Origin: Myxococcaceae bacterium | Lineage (GTDB): Bacteria > Myxococcota > Myxococcia > Myxococcales > Myxococcaceae | Reading direction: 5' to 3' | Assembly (NCBI GenBank): GCA_022842905.1 | Contig: JALHOS010000021.1 | Coordinates: 1-37,472 of the forward strand | Length of the DNA: 37,472 nt | Shown: positions 1-8,115 of the stretch, piece after piece | How the letters are laid out: each line of letters begins with the position of its first letter | Position numbering within the stretch: position 1 is the first letter of the stretch | Notes under the pieces: generated by a model | What the model was told of the DNA's origin: nothing | Database searches by the model: none | The model's input: the letters and a program-made list of their open reading frames with translations, nothing else | Made by a program: the position numbers and the translations under genes

Positions 1-250
1 GCGTCGCCGTGGCGAAGCCTTCCCACTCGGTGCGGCCCGGCTCGTTGATGTGCACGTGCGAGTCGACGATGCCCGGCGTGACGAGCAAGTCCCCTGCTTC
101 GACGAGCCTCGCGCCCAGAGGCACCGCAGCGTCGAGCGGCCGCACCGCGACGATCCGTCCACCTCGAACGAACAGCGACGCCGGCTCCGGGTGCTCGGCC
201 AAGCCCACGAGCACGCGCTGCCCGCGAATGACCAGCTCGACGTTCATCAT
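1..250 (-). CDS. allB: Allantoinase, N-terminal part (cut by window edge)
   Basis: Only the first 83 residues are in the window; the gene continues past position 1. The visible part has the small N-terminal beta-sandwich of cyclic amidohydrolases, then the metal-binding segment HVHINEPGR at about residues 65-73 (H65 and H67 expected to bind zinc), followed by TEWEGF, a combination typical of allantoinase rather than dihydroorotase. Allantoinase opens the allantoin ring to allantoate in purine breakdown. The ATG at 250 overlaps the TGA of puuD (ATGA), so the two are probably translationally coupled; a second ATG follows at 247. The urate-oxidising neighbour supports allantoinase over other amidohydrolases. 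Confidence 0.88.
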   Translation of the reverse strand, partial: MMNVELVIRGQRVLVGLAEHPEPASLFVRGGRIVAVRPLDAAVPLGARLVEAGDLLVTPGIVDSHVHINEPGRTEWEGFATAT

Positions 251-1437
251 CGACCGGCTCCTTGCGCCTCGAGCCACGTGATGAGCTCCGCGCGCTCGTC
301 GTCCGTCATTTGCGTGAGGTTCGCCAGCGGCATGGCCTTGCTCTTCACCTGCGGCAGCATCTGGCTGGCGTACTGCTTGAGCTGCTCGGGCGTTTCGTAG
401 GAGAGGCCCTTGGGTGCGGCGGTCACTGACGGGTGTGTGGGCTTGAGCGCGTGGCAGGGCGTGCAGCGCTGCAGGACAATCACCTGCGCGCGCAGATCGC
501 TGACGGCACCAGCCGGAGCCTGCGCAGACGCCTGGGCCGACGCGGGCAGCGTCAGCCCCACGACCCCGGCCAGCGCCAGCACGGTCCCCGCGATCGCCCA
601 GGCGGGCGTCTGAAGCCGCTTGTTCATGAACAGCTTGATGCCGACCCCGAACGTCACCAGGCAGGCCAGCACGGCCCAGGGCGCGGCGCTGCCGTAGGTG
701 CTCGGGAAGTGGTTGCTCAGCATGGTGAAGAGCACCGGCAACGTCAGGAAGTGGTTGTGCGTGGACCGCGCCTTCGCGCGCAGCCCGAGGCTCGTGTCCA
801 CCGGCTTGCCCTGCTCCGTCGCGGCGATCATCGCTCGCTGCGCGGGGATGATCCGGAAGAAGACGTTGCTGGCCATGATCGTCCCCAGCATGGCGCCCAC
901 GTGCAGGAAGGCGCCCCGCCCGGAGAACACGTGGGACAGGCCGTACGCGGTCGCGCTGATGAGCCCCAGCCCGAGCAGCCCAAAGGCCCGGAGGTTGCCA
1001 ACGAGCGGCGTACGCGCGAGCCCGTCGTACACGACGACGGCGGCCACCAAGAGCCCGGCGCTCAGCGCGACGGCTTGGCCCTGCGTGAGCGCGAGCACTG
1101 ACGAGTCGATCAAGTACGACGCGCCCTGGAGCCAATAGACGATCGCCAGCAGCAGGAAGCCGGTGATCCACGTCGAGTACGACTCCCACTTGAACCAGTA
1201 GAGCGTCGGCGGCAGCTCGTTGGGCTGAAGCGACTTGCGCTTGATGACCTCGTAGAAGCCGCCGCTGTGGGTCATCCACAGCTCGCCGACCACGGTTCCT
1301 TCACGGGGCTTGGTCGGCTGCGACAGGTGGCTGTCGAGCCACATGAACAGGAACGAGTCGCCGATCCACATGATCCCCGCGATGACGTGGGCCCAGCGGA
1401 CGAGCAGGTGCAACCACTCTTGGAGGAGCGAGAGCAT
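247..1437 (-). CDS. puuD: Membrane-bound urate hydroxylase PuuD with C-terminal cytochrome c domain
   Basis: The 396-residue protein begins with a hydrophobic segment (WLHLLVRWAHVIAGIMWIGD) and has about eight membrane helices, as in the PuuD (DUF989) family, which oxidises urate to 5-hydroxyisourate and passes electrons to the respiratory chain instead of making peroxide. The C-terminal domain carries a c-type haem site CTPCH (C325, C328, H329) and a likely axial methionine in KAMPL (about M369). An Ala/Gln-rich linker joins the two parts. It starts at ATG 1437, 12 bp after the hydroxylase gene, and overlaps allB by ATGA. HIU hydrolase and OHCU decarboxylase, needed between the two steps, are not in the window. 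Confidence 0.92.
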   Translation of the reverse strand: MLSLLQEWLHLLVRWAHVIAGIMWIGDSFLFMWLDSHLSQPTKPREGTVVGELWMTHSGGFYEVIKRKSLQPNELPPTLYWFKWESYSTWITGFLLLAIVYWLQGASYLIDSSVLALTQGQAVALSAGLLVAAVVVYDGLARTPLVGNLRAFGLLGLGLISATAYGLSHVFSGRGAFLHVGAMLGTIMASNVFFRIIPAQRAMIAATEQGKPVDTSLGLRAKARSTHNHFLTLPVLFTMLSNHFPSTYGSAAPWAVLACLVTFGVGIKLFMNKRLQTPAWAIAGTVLALAGVVGLTLPASAQASAQAPAGAVSDLRAQVIVLQRCTPCHALKPTHPSVTAAPKGLSYETPEQLKQYASQMLPQVKSKAMPLANLTQMTDDERAELITWLEAQGAGR

Positions 1438-1449
1438 GAGCCGGGCGAC

Positions 1450-2121
1450 TTAGCGCCGGCCGCGCCACGGAGCCAGGTTCGCCGTGAGGGGATCGAAGGG
1501 AGGCGGCTTGCCCGGTAGCCCGAACTGGAGCGGCCCAGCGCAGTCCGCGTCGTACGTGCCGAAGATCCGATCCCAGATCACCAGCACCCCGCCGAAGTTC
1601 GCGTTTCGCAGCCGAGCGCTCTGCGCGTGGTGCCCGCGGTGCAAGAGCGGCGAGTTGAACACCCAGCCCGCTCGGTCGAACCAGGTGGGCGTGCGCGAGT
1701 GCAGGACGAAGACGAAGGCCGTGTGGAGCGCGTAGGCCAGCAGGTACACCTTGAAGGGAACGCCGAGCACGGCCAGCGGGAGGTGGCTGCCGAGGATCAG
1801 CACCGGGCTGAGCGCTGACGTCCGAAACGACACCGTCAGCTCACAGTGGTGGGCCTGGTGGTGCACCTCGTGGAGCCGCCACAGCCAGCCGACGCGGTGC
1901 TCGAGCCGGTGCTGCGCGTAGTACAGGACGTCGAGCGCGAGCAGCGCGCCGATCACGGCCCACGCGGACACCGGCCGAACGTCCGGCCCGTGCACCCAGG
2001 TGAAGAGCCAGCCGTACACGCCCAGGATCGGCCCGCTGACGATCAGCGCCACCGCCGTCGTCAGGGCACCGCAGCTCAGGTTCGACCACCGGCTCTTCGT
2101 CAGCGCGTTCATGACCTGCAT
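1450..2121 (-). CDS. Sterol desaturase / fatty acid hydroxylase family membrane protein
   Basis: This is a 223-residue membrane protein with the histidine clusters of the di-iron hydroxylase superfamily: HRLEH (71-75), HEVHHQAHH (84-92) and HRGHH (161-165), set between hydrophobic helices. Family members hydroxylate or desaturate lipids such as fatty acids, sterols and carotenoids; the substrate cannot be read from sequence. I chose ATG 2121; TTG 2139 and ATG 2112 are alternatives and none has a clear ribosome binding site. It is the first gene of a probable operon with puuD (12-bp gap) and allB. Why a lipid hydroxylase would lead a urate operon is unclear. Confidence 0.85.
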   Translation of the reverse strand: MQVMNALTKSRWSNLSCGALTTAVALIVSGPILGVYGWLFTWVHGPDVRPVSAWAVIGALLALDVLYYAQHRLEHRVGWLWRLHEVHHQAHHCELTVSFRTSALSPVLILGSHLPLAVLGVPFKVYLLAYALHTAFVFVLHSRTPTWFDRAGWVFNSPLLHRGHHAQSARLRNANFGGVLVIWDRIFGTYDADCAGPLQFGLPGKPPPFDPLTANLAPWRGRR

Positions 2122-2152
2122 GAACGCACGACCAGTCAATTCGCTGGCGGAA

Positions 2153-2170
2153 TGAATCGTTCGTGAATCA
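2153..2170 (-). promoter_or_regulatory. Candidate operator: direct repeat TGAATC spaced one helical turn
   Basis: On the + strand TGAATCGTTCGTGAATCA contains TGAATC twice with starts 11 bp apart. It also reads as an imperfect inverted repeat (TGAATC/GAATCA, five of six positions pairing). It sits in the 78-bp gap between the metH stop and the hydroxylase-puuD-allB operon, where that operon's promoter should be. No convincing -35/-10 pair was found. The regulator is unknown. Confidence 0.3.
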
Positions 2171-2199
2171 ATACGCCACAGCTATCGACCAACCGCCCG

Positions 2200-5100
2200 T
2201 CACTGCACGTTGAAATAGAACGCCTGCGGGTGGTGGAAGACGAGCGCCGACACCGAGGCCTCGGGATCCATCATGCAGCCGTCGGTCAGCCGCACCCCGA
2301 GCTCCTCGGGCTTGAGCAGCCGGAACAGCTTCTCCTGGTCCTCGAGGCGCGGGCAGGCCGGGTAGCCGAAGGAGTAGCGCTTGCCCTGATACTCGGCGCG
2401 GAAGCGCTCCAACATGGTCAGGTCCGGCTTGTCGGGGAACCCCCACATGCTGCGGATCTGGCTGTGCACGAGCTCGGCGTACCCCTCGGCGGTCTCCAGC
2501 GCGAGCGCCTGGACGGCGTGCATCTTCACGAAGTCGCCCTTCTGCTTGAGCTCCTCGGCGAGCGCGCGAATGCCGTCGCCCGCCGTCGTGACGAACAGGC
2601 AGAGCGCGTCCACCGGCTTCCCGTCGACCAACGGCGCGACGAAGTCCGACAGGCACACCTGGCTCTCCTTGTCCTGGCGGGTGAATTCGAAGGTCTCGAG
2701 CTTCTGGCCAGACTTGCCGTCGAAGACGTGGATCGCGTTCCCGTCGCTGGCGGCCTTGAAGAACTGCAGCACCGAGCGCGCCTTCATGCGCGGCTTGAGC
2801 AGTGCCTTGACCTCGTCGAGCTGCGCCTTGAGCTCGAGCGCCTTCCTGCCGTCGTCCGTGTCCTTGAGCCGTGCCTCTTCGGGCGTGCCGAGCAGCCGCG
2901 CCGCGCTGCCCTTGAGCCCAAAGTGCCGCCCGTAGAGCATGACCGGGTTGATGAAGCGCCAGATGTGCTCCAGCGGCGTGTTGGTGATGACGTGGCGTTC
3001 GAAGTCCGGCGGCGGCGGGAGCTTGCCGAGCACCTCGATGTCCTTGGCCCGGCTCGTGTTCACTGGGCCGGCGGCGGGCGCGGGGCGGTTGGCGACCTCG
3101 AGCTTGAGCCGCTCGCGTCGCTCGGCGAGCTCTCGGTTGAGCCGCTCGAGCGCGGCCGGGTCCACCACCGTCTTGGCCAGATCCAAGCCCGACATGGCGT
3201 CGTTCGCGTAAGCGACCGTCCCGGCGGGGTACGCGGGGGCGATGTTCTTGTCGACGAAGTTGCGCGACAGCGCCGCGCCGCCCACCAAGATCGGCACTGT
3301 GACGCCCGCGCGGTGAAGATCCTCGGCCGTCGTCACCATCTGGTGCGCGCTCTTCACGAGCAGCCCCGACAGGCCGACCATGTCCGGGCGGTGCTCCTTG
3401 ACCGCGGCGATGAGCTGCTCGGGCGGCACCTTGATGCCCAGGTTCACCACCTCGAAGCCGTTGTTCGCGAAGATGATCTCGACCAGGTTCTTGCCGATGT
3501 CGTGGACGTCACCCTTCACGGTGGCGAGCAGCACCTTCCCGCGCACGGCCGTCGCCGACTTGTCCATCTTCGGCTCGAGGTAACTGACGGCCGCCTTCAT
3601 CACCTCGGCGCTCTGGAGCACCTCCGCGACGATGAGCTCGTTGTTGCCGAACAGCCGGCCGACCTCGTCCATGCCCTTCATCAGCGGGCCGTTGATGATG
3701 GCCAGCGGCGCGGTGTCCTTGAGCTTCTCGTCGAGGTCGGCGATCAGCCCGTCTCGCGACCCTTCGATCACGTACTGCCTGAGCCGCTCATCGAGGGTCA
3801 GGTTCGACGCGATGACCTTGGCGGTGGGCTTCTTGGCGCGGAAGTGCGCGGCAAACGGGGCGATCGGATCGGCGCCGCGGTTCGACAGCAGGTCCTCACA
3901 GAGCTTCTTCTCGTCTTCGTGGATCTGCGCGTAGCGCTCGAGCTTCTCCGAGTTCACCAGCGCCATGTCCAGGCCAGCCTGAACGCAGTGGTACAGGAAG
4001 ACCGAGTTCAGGACTTCACGACCGGCGGTCGGCAGGCCGAAGGACACGTTGGAGATGCCGAGCACCGTCTTGCACCGCGGGAAGCGCTGCTTGATGAGCC
4101 GCACGCCTTCGATCGTCTCCACCGCCGAGCCGACGTACTGCTGATCACCCGACGCGCAGGGAAAGACGAGCGGGTCGAAGTAGATGTCTTCGGGCTGCAC
4201 GCCGAAGTCGCGCGTGAGGATCTCGTAGCTCCGCTCGGCCACCGCGAGCTTCCGGGCGCGCGTCACCGCCATGCCCGTCTCGTCGATGCAGCCGACCACC
4301 AGCGCGGCGCCGAACTTCCGCGCCAGCGGCACGACCGCCTCGAAGCGCTCGAGCCCGTCCTCGAGGTTGATGGAGTTGATGATCGCCTTGCCCTGCGAAT
4401 ACGTCAGCGCGCGCGCGATCACCTTCTCGTCCGTCGAGTCGATCATCAACGGCACGCGAACCTTCTTCACCACCACGTCCAGGAAGCGCTCCATGTCCTC
4501 GAGCTCTTCGCGGTCCGGGTTCGCCAGGCAAATGTCGATGACGTGGGCGCCCTTCTTCACCTGCGCCCGGGCGATCTCCGACGCGTCTTCGATCTGCCCG
4601 GCGACGATCAGCTCCTTGAACTTCTTCGAGCCGATCACGTTGGTGCGCTCCCCGACGATGATCGGGCGCGCGTCTTCGATCTCACAGCAGTCGACGCCGG
4701 ACAGCCGAGACCGCGCCGGTGGCGCGGCGCGCTTGGGCACGATGCCGCGCACGGCCTGCGTCATCGCCTCCACGTGCCCCGAGTGCGTGCCACAGCACCC
4801 GCCGACGACCGACACCCAGCCGCTCTCGGCGAAGCGGCGCAGCACCCGCGCCACCATGTCCGGCGTCTCGAGGTACTTGCCGTTCTCGTCCGGCAGGCCC
4901 GCGTTCGGCACGCAGGACACCGGGAAGCGGGACATGCCGGCCAGCGTGCGAATGTGGTCGGTCATGAACTCCGGGCCCGTCGCGCAGTTCAGCCCCAGGT
5001 AGAGCAGGTCCAGGTGCTCGAGCGACGTCGCCAGCGCCTCCACCGACTGGCCGGCGAGCATCGTCCCCATGGGCTCGATCGTCCCGGACACGGCCACCGG

Positions 5101-5724
5101 CACCGAGTCGCCCGCCCGCGCGAACGCCTGCTGCGCGCCGATCAGCGCCGCCTTCACGTTCCGCGTGTCCTGCGCCGTCTCGATCAGCAGGTAGTCCACG
5201 CCACCTTCGAGCAGCGCGAAGGCCTGCGCTTCGAAGTTCTCCACCAGTTCCTCGAAGGTGGTCCCGCCGGTCACGCTGATCGCCTTGGTGGTGGGCCCAA
5301 TGGAGCCCGCGACCCACCGCGGCCGGTCCGCCGTCGAAAACGTGTCCGCGGCTTCACGCGCGAGCTGCGCCGCCCGCACGTTGAGCTCGTGCGCCCGCGC
5401 CCCGAGCCCGAACTCGGCCAACACCATGGGCGTGCCGCCGAACGTGTTCGTCTCGGTCACGTCGGCGCCCGCCGCGAAGTACGCCTCGTGAATGCCGCGG
5501 ACGATCTCCGGCCGCACGGCGACCAGGTACTCGTTGCAGCCCTCGTACTCGGCGCCGCCGAAGTCCGCCGCCTTGAGGTTCTTGGCCTGCAGCATGGTCC
5601 CCATGGCGCCGTCGAGCACCAGCACCCGCTGCGTCATGGCGGCCTTGAGCGCGGCGATGCGGGCCTTGCGGGCCTCACGCGCGGACGGGGTGAGCGACGG
5701 AGGGACCTTGGGGATCGCAGTCAT
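2200..5724 (-). CDS. metH: Cobalamin-dependent methionine synthase
   Basis: The 1174-residue protein is close to the usual MetH length (about 1,200). Modules in order: homocysteine domain (LVLDGAMGTMLQ near 35-46; zinc cysteines in GLNCATG near 245 and GGCCGTHSGH near 306-307), pterin domain (IVGERTNVIGS near 354), four-helix cap, B12 domain with GDVHDIGKN near 735-745 that supplies the cobalt-binding histidine, and AdoMet reactivation domain (GYPACPR near 1116). It transfers the methyl group of 5-methyl-tetrahydrofolate to homocysteine in the cytoplasm. ATG 5724 overlaps the upstream regulator's TGA (ATGA). The frame stays open about 176 codons further upstream, but that part lies over the regulator and does not resemble MetH. 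Confidence 0.97.
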   Translation of the reverse strand: MTAIPKVPPSLTPSAREARKARIAALKAAMTQRVLVLDGAMGTMLQAKNLKAADFGGAEYEGCNEYLVAVRPEIVRGIHEAYFAAGADVTETNTFGGTPMVLAEFGLGARAHELNVRAAQLAREAADTFSTADRPRWVAGSIGPTTKAISVTGGTTFEELVENFEAQAFALLEGGVDYLLIETAQDTRNVKAALIGAQQAFARAGDSVPVAVSGTIEPMGTMLAGQSVEALATSLEHLDLLYLGLNCATGPEFMTDHIRTLAGMSRFPVSCVPNAGLPDENGKYLETPDMVARVLRRFAESGWVSVVGGCCGTHSGHVEAMTQAVRGIVPKRAAPPARSRLSGVDCCEIEDARPIIVGERTNVIGSKKFKELIVAGQIEDASEIARAQVKKGAHVIDICLANPDREELEDMERFLDVVVKKVRVPLMIDSTDEKVIARALTYSQGKAIINSINLEDGLERFEAVVPLARKFGAALVVGCIDETGMAVTRARKLAVAERSYEILTRDFGVQPEDIYFDPLVFPCASGDQQYVGSAVETIEGVRLIKQRFPRCKTVLGISNVSFGLPTAGREVLNSVFLYHCVQAGLDMALVNSEKLERYAQIHEDEKKLCEDLLSNRGADPIAPFAAHFRAKKPTAKVIASNLTLDERLRQYVIEGSRDGLIADLDEKLKDTAPLAIINGPLMKGMDEVGRLFGNNELIVAEVLQSAEVMKAAVSYLEPKMDKSATAVRGKVLLATVKGDVHDIGKNLVEIIFANNGFEVVNLGIKVPPEQLIAAVKEHRPDMVGLSGLLVKSAHQMVTTAEDLHRAGVTVPILVGGAALSRNFVDKNIAPAYPAGTVAYANDAMSGLDLAKTVVDPAALERLNRELAERRERLKLEVANRPAPAAGPVNTSRAKDIEVLGKLPPPPDFERHVITNTPLEHIWRFINPVMLYGRHFGLKGSAARLLGTPEEARLKDTDDGRKALELKAQLDEVKALLKPRMKARSVLQFFKAASDGNAIHVFDGKSGQKLETFEFTRQDKESQVCLSDFVAPLVDGKPVDALCLFVTTAGDGIRALAEELKQKGDFVKMHAVQALALETAEGYAELVHSQIRSMWGFPDKPDLTMLERFRAEYQGKRYSFGYPACPRLEDQEKLFRLLKPEELGVRLTDGCMMDPEASVSALVFHHPQAFYFNVQ

Positions 5725-6614
5725 GGCTTGGTTCCAGTGAGGAGAAATGGACGAAACGCGTGCGCGCCGTCGCGCGGCGCATCGAAGAAGTGGACCTGGC
5801 GGAAGCCCGCCTGCTCGACGACGAGCCGCAGCGCCGGCGGTTCGAAGCCCAAGGTGACGTGCCCCAGCCGCTCGAGCACCCAGCGCTCGCCGTGGGGCAT
5901 GAGCTCGAGCACGATCACCCGCCCCGAAGGCTTGAGCAGCCGCGCCGCTTCCCTGAGCACCGACGCCGCGTCGTTCACGAAGTGCAGGCTCTGCGACAGG
6001 ACCACCAGATCCGCCTTGCCCGCGGCCAAGGGCAGCGCCTGGAGATCCGCTTCGATGAAGCGCACGTTCTTCAGGCCTTCGCGCGCCACCCGCGTCCGAG
6101 CCTGCGCCAGCGCGGTCTCGCTCCGGTCGATCGCCGTGACCTTCTTCGCCCACCGCGCCAGCTCCACGGTCAGCACACCGGTCCCGCAGCCGAAGTCGAG
6201 CACGTCCAGCTTCGGGAGCAGCGACGCCAGCGCCGCGGACCACAGCGGCCACGACTGCCCCGGCTCGAGCAGCCGCTCGTTCAAGGTCGCGCGATCTTCC
6301 CGGCGGCGCAGCAACTCCTCCAGCCTCGCCCCGTCGCCGTGCTCATCCGCCCCACCCCGGGCCAGCCGAATCAGCGGCCAGCGCTCGTCGTCCTCGCCGA
6401 CGGCCAGCGAGTAGTACGTGTACCCGCCGGTCCGCTCTTCGCGAATGAGCTCCAGCGCCTTGAGCTTGCCCAGGTGGTGCGACACCGACGACTGGGCGAC
6501 CCCGACGACGGACACCAGCTCCGACACGTTGAGCGGCGCCTGGCCCACGAGCTTCAGAATCCGCAGCCGCGTCTCGTCGCCCAGCACTCGGAATGCGTCG
6601 GACAGGGCCTGCAT
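5721..6614 (-). CDS. ArsR-family regulator fused to SAM-dependent methyltransferase (SahR-like)
   Basis: The 297-residue protein has an N-terminal ArsR winged helix (SDAFRVLGDETRLRILKL, recognition helix about 39-54 including SSVSHHLGKL) and a C-terminal class I methyltransferase fold with the SAM-binding loop LDFGCGTG (139-146) and a motif-II-like acidic AIDRSE. ArsR regulators with such a domain that sense S-adenosylhomocysteine or SAM and control methionine-cycle genes are known in Proteobacteria (SahR type). Direct overlap with metH supports this role. ATG 6614 was chosen because it starts the ArsR domain and lies just after a palindrome; ATG 6683 would add 23 unconserved Cys/His-containing residues and overlap the patatin start. 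Catalytic methyltransferase activity is uncertain. Confidence 0.85.
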   Translation of the reverse strand: MQALSDAFRVLGDETRLRILKLVGQAPLNVSELVSVVGVAQSSVSHHLGKLKALELIREERTGGYTYYSLAVGEDDERWPLIRLARGGADEHGDGARLEELLRRREDRATLNERLLEPGQSWPLWSAALASLLPKLDVLDFGCGTGVLTVELARWAKKVTAIDRSETALAQARTRVAREGLKNVRFIEADLQALPLAAGKADLVVLSQSLHFVNDAASVLREAARLLKPSGRVIVLELMPHGERWVLERLGHVTLGFEPPALRLVVEQAGFRQVHFFDAPRDGAHAFRPFLLTGTKP

Positions 6615-6622
6615 ATCGGCGC

Positions 6623-6646
6623 ATCGACATACGTCGATTTCGACGT
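6623..6646. promoter_or_regulatory. Overlapping palindromes: candidate operator of the ArsR-methyltransferase/metH operon
   Basis: Two perfect inverted repeats overlap. ATCGACATACGTCGAT (6623-6638) has 6-bp arms around 4 bp; ACGTCGATTTCGACGT (6631-6646) has 7-bp arms around 2 bp. The block lies 8 bp upstream of the regulator's ATG (6614) and 35 bp before the divergent patatin-like gene. ArsR dimers usually bind such A/T-centred palindromes at their own promoter, so autoregulation and control of metH are likely. The short distance suggests a leaderless or very short leader transcript. Confidence 0.6.
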
Positions 6647-6681
6647 GCCCGCAAGCCGAAGTCTGGCTATGGGCGGCCACC

Positions 6682-7545
6682 ATGAAGCTGTCGAGCCTCC
6701 TGGCGGGGAAGAAGGTCGGGGTCGTCCTGTCGAGCGGCTACTTCGGCTTCTTCGGGCACGCCGGCTTCGTCGCGGCGCTGGAGGAAGCGGGGATCGTCCC
6801 GTCGGCGTGGGCGGGCTCGTCGGCCGGTGGCCTCGTCGCCGCGTTCGGCGCCGCGGGGGTGTCCGCCAAGACGATCGAAGGGCACCTGTCGGCGCGGACG
6901 AAGGACGACTTCTGGGATCGCGATCTGCGCGGGGCGTTGCTCGCGAGCGTGCGCCGACACCACGGCGCGACCGGCCTGCTCAAGGGCGACCGCTTTCGCG
7001 CGCTGCTCGAGCGACTCCTGCCGGTCCACCGCTTCGAGCTGCTGCGAACGCCGCTGGCGATCGTCGCGACGGACCTGAGCGCGCAGCGGCCGCGGCTGAT
7101 CACGAGCGGGCCCCTGGCGCCCGCGCTCCACGCCACCTGCGCGTACCCGGGCATGTTCCGCGCGGTGCGGCTCGACGGCGCGCTGCTGTGGGACGGCGGC
7201 ATCATCGACAAGGCCCCGGCCCTGGCGCTCGCCGATCACGCCCCTGCGCTCGACGCGCTGCTGGTCCACTACCTGCCGAGCAACAACGCGGGCCCCAAGG
7301 AGCCGACCGGAGGCCTGGCCTACGTGCAGGGGCTCTCCGCCGGGTTCGATGCGCTGCGGCGCGATCATTTTCGCCTGCAGCTCGAGGTGCTCGCCGGCCG
7401 TGGGCTGCCCACGTACGTCGTCACCTCGTCGCTCCCACGGCTGGGGCCCGACAAGCTCGCGCGAGGGGCGGCCGTCGTGAAGCAGGCGCACGCGTCGGTG
7501 GCCAAGGCACTGGCGAGCGCCCCGCGTTCGTTCCAAGCCGACTGA
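6682..7545 (+). CDS. Patatin-like phospholipase family protein
   Basis: The 287-residue protein has the serine lipase elbow GSSAG (45-49, nucleophile Ser47) and the dyad aspartate in WDGG (about Asp171), the Ser-Asp pair of patatin hydrolases. The oxyanion loop, normally Gly-rich, reads SSGYFGFFGHAG. No signal peptide or membrane helix is seen, so it is probably cytoplasmic or peripheral; members cleave acyl groups from phospholipids. The start is ATG 6682, the first codon of the conserved beta-strand region; the frame is open upstream to 6418 but runs over the regulator gene. It is divergent from that gene and ends 12 bp from the convergent nadD stop, with no terminator seen between. Confidence 0.85.
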   Translation: MKLSSLLAGKKVGVVLSSGYFGFFGHAGFVAALEEAGIVPSAWAGSSAGGLVAAFGAAGVSAKTIEGHLSARTKDDFWDRDLRGALLASVRRHHGATGLLKGDRFRALLERLLPVHRFELLRTPLAIVATDLSAQRPRLITSGPLAPALHATCAYPGMFRAVRLDGALLWDGGIIDKAPALALADHAPALDALLVHYLPSNNAGPKEPTGGLAYVQGLSAGFDALRRDHFRLQLEVLAGRGLPTYVVTSSLPRLGPDKLARGAAVVKQAHASVAKALASAPRSFQAD

Positions 7546-7557
7546 GCGACCAGGCCG

Positions 7558-8115
7558 TCAGCCGTTGCGCAGCCCGAAGAGCCCGCGCGCGCGCGCCACT
7601 TCGAGGACGGCCTTCGGGACCAGATCTTTGGGCGCTTCGCCCGCCTCGAGCCGACGACGGATCTCCGACGACGACACTTCGGCCAACGGCGGGCCGATCG
7701 CGCGCGGCGCGGGGTAGCCCGCCCGGTGCAGCACGACGATGTCCACCAGCGCCTGCACGCGGTCCCACGCCTTCCACTTGGGCAGATCCGCGAGAATGTC
7801 GGAGCCGATCACGAACCCGAACTTCGTGCCGGGGTGCCGCGGCAGCAGCCACTCGAGCAGCTCGATCGTGCGCCCTTCGCCGCCGACGTGGGCTTCCGCC
7901 TGGCTGACGCGCAGCCAGGGCCCCAAGTCCTCGGCCATGGCCTCACACATGGCCACCCGGTCTTCGAACGGCGCGAGCGCCTTGCCGAAGGGGTGCTGCG
8001 CCGAAGGGACGAGCCAGACCTGATCGAAGTCGAGCGTCGCGCGAACGTAGAGCGCGGCCATCAAGTGGCCGACGTGCGGCGGGTTGAAGGAGCCTCCGAG
8101 CAAGGCGACGCGCAT
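7558..8115 (-). CDS. nadD: Nicotinate-nucleotide adenylyltransferase
   Basis: The 185-residue protein has the nucleotidyltransferase signature GGSFNPPHVGHL near the N-terminus and SSSEIRRRL (equivalent to the ISSTxIR motif) near residue 145. It adenylates nicotinate mononucleotide in NAD synthesis. It is the last gene of a four-gene minus-strand chain: its ATG (8115-8113) shares one base with the TGA of the preceding gene (TGATG). nadD usually lies near proA/rsfS; here the partners differ. It faces the patatin-like gene tail to tail. Confidence 0.95.
   Translation of the reverse strand: MRVALLGGSFNPPHVGHLMAALYVRATLDFDQVWLVPSAQHPFGKALAPFEDRVAMCEAMAEDLGPWLRVSQAEAHVGGEGRTIELLEWLLPRHPGTKFGFVIGSDILADLPKWKAWDRVQALVDIVVLHRAGYPAPRAIGPPLAEVSSSEIRRRLEAGEAPKDLVPKAVLEVARARGLFGLRNG

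Noticed and set aside
5725-6252. In-frame 176-codon N-terminal extension of metH
   Set aside because: It overlaps the ArsR-methyltransferase gene out of frame and is Arg/Ala/Gly-rich; MetH homology begins at ATG 5724.
2230-6414. 1394-codon open frame on the + strand opposite metH and the regulator
   Set aside because: It mirrors metH codon for codon, has His/Arg/Val-rich composition typical of antisense high-GC frames, and shows no domain.
6418-6681. Upstream extension of the patatin-like gene
   Set aside because: It would run over the ArsR domain coding region and the operator; the conserved fold begins at 6682.
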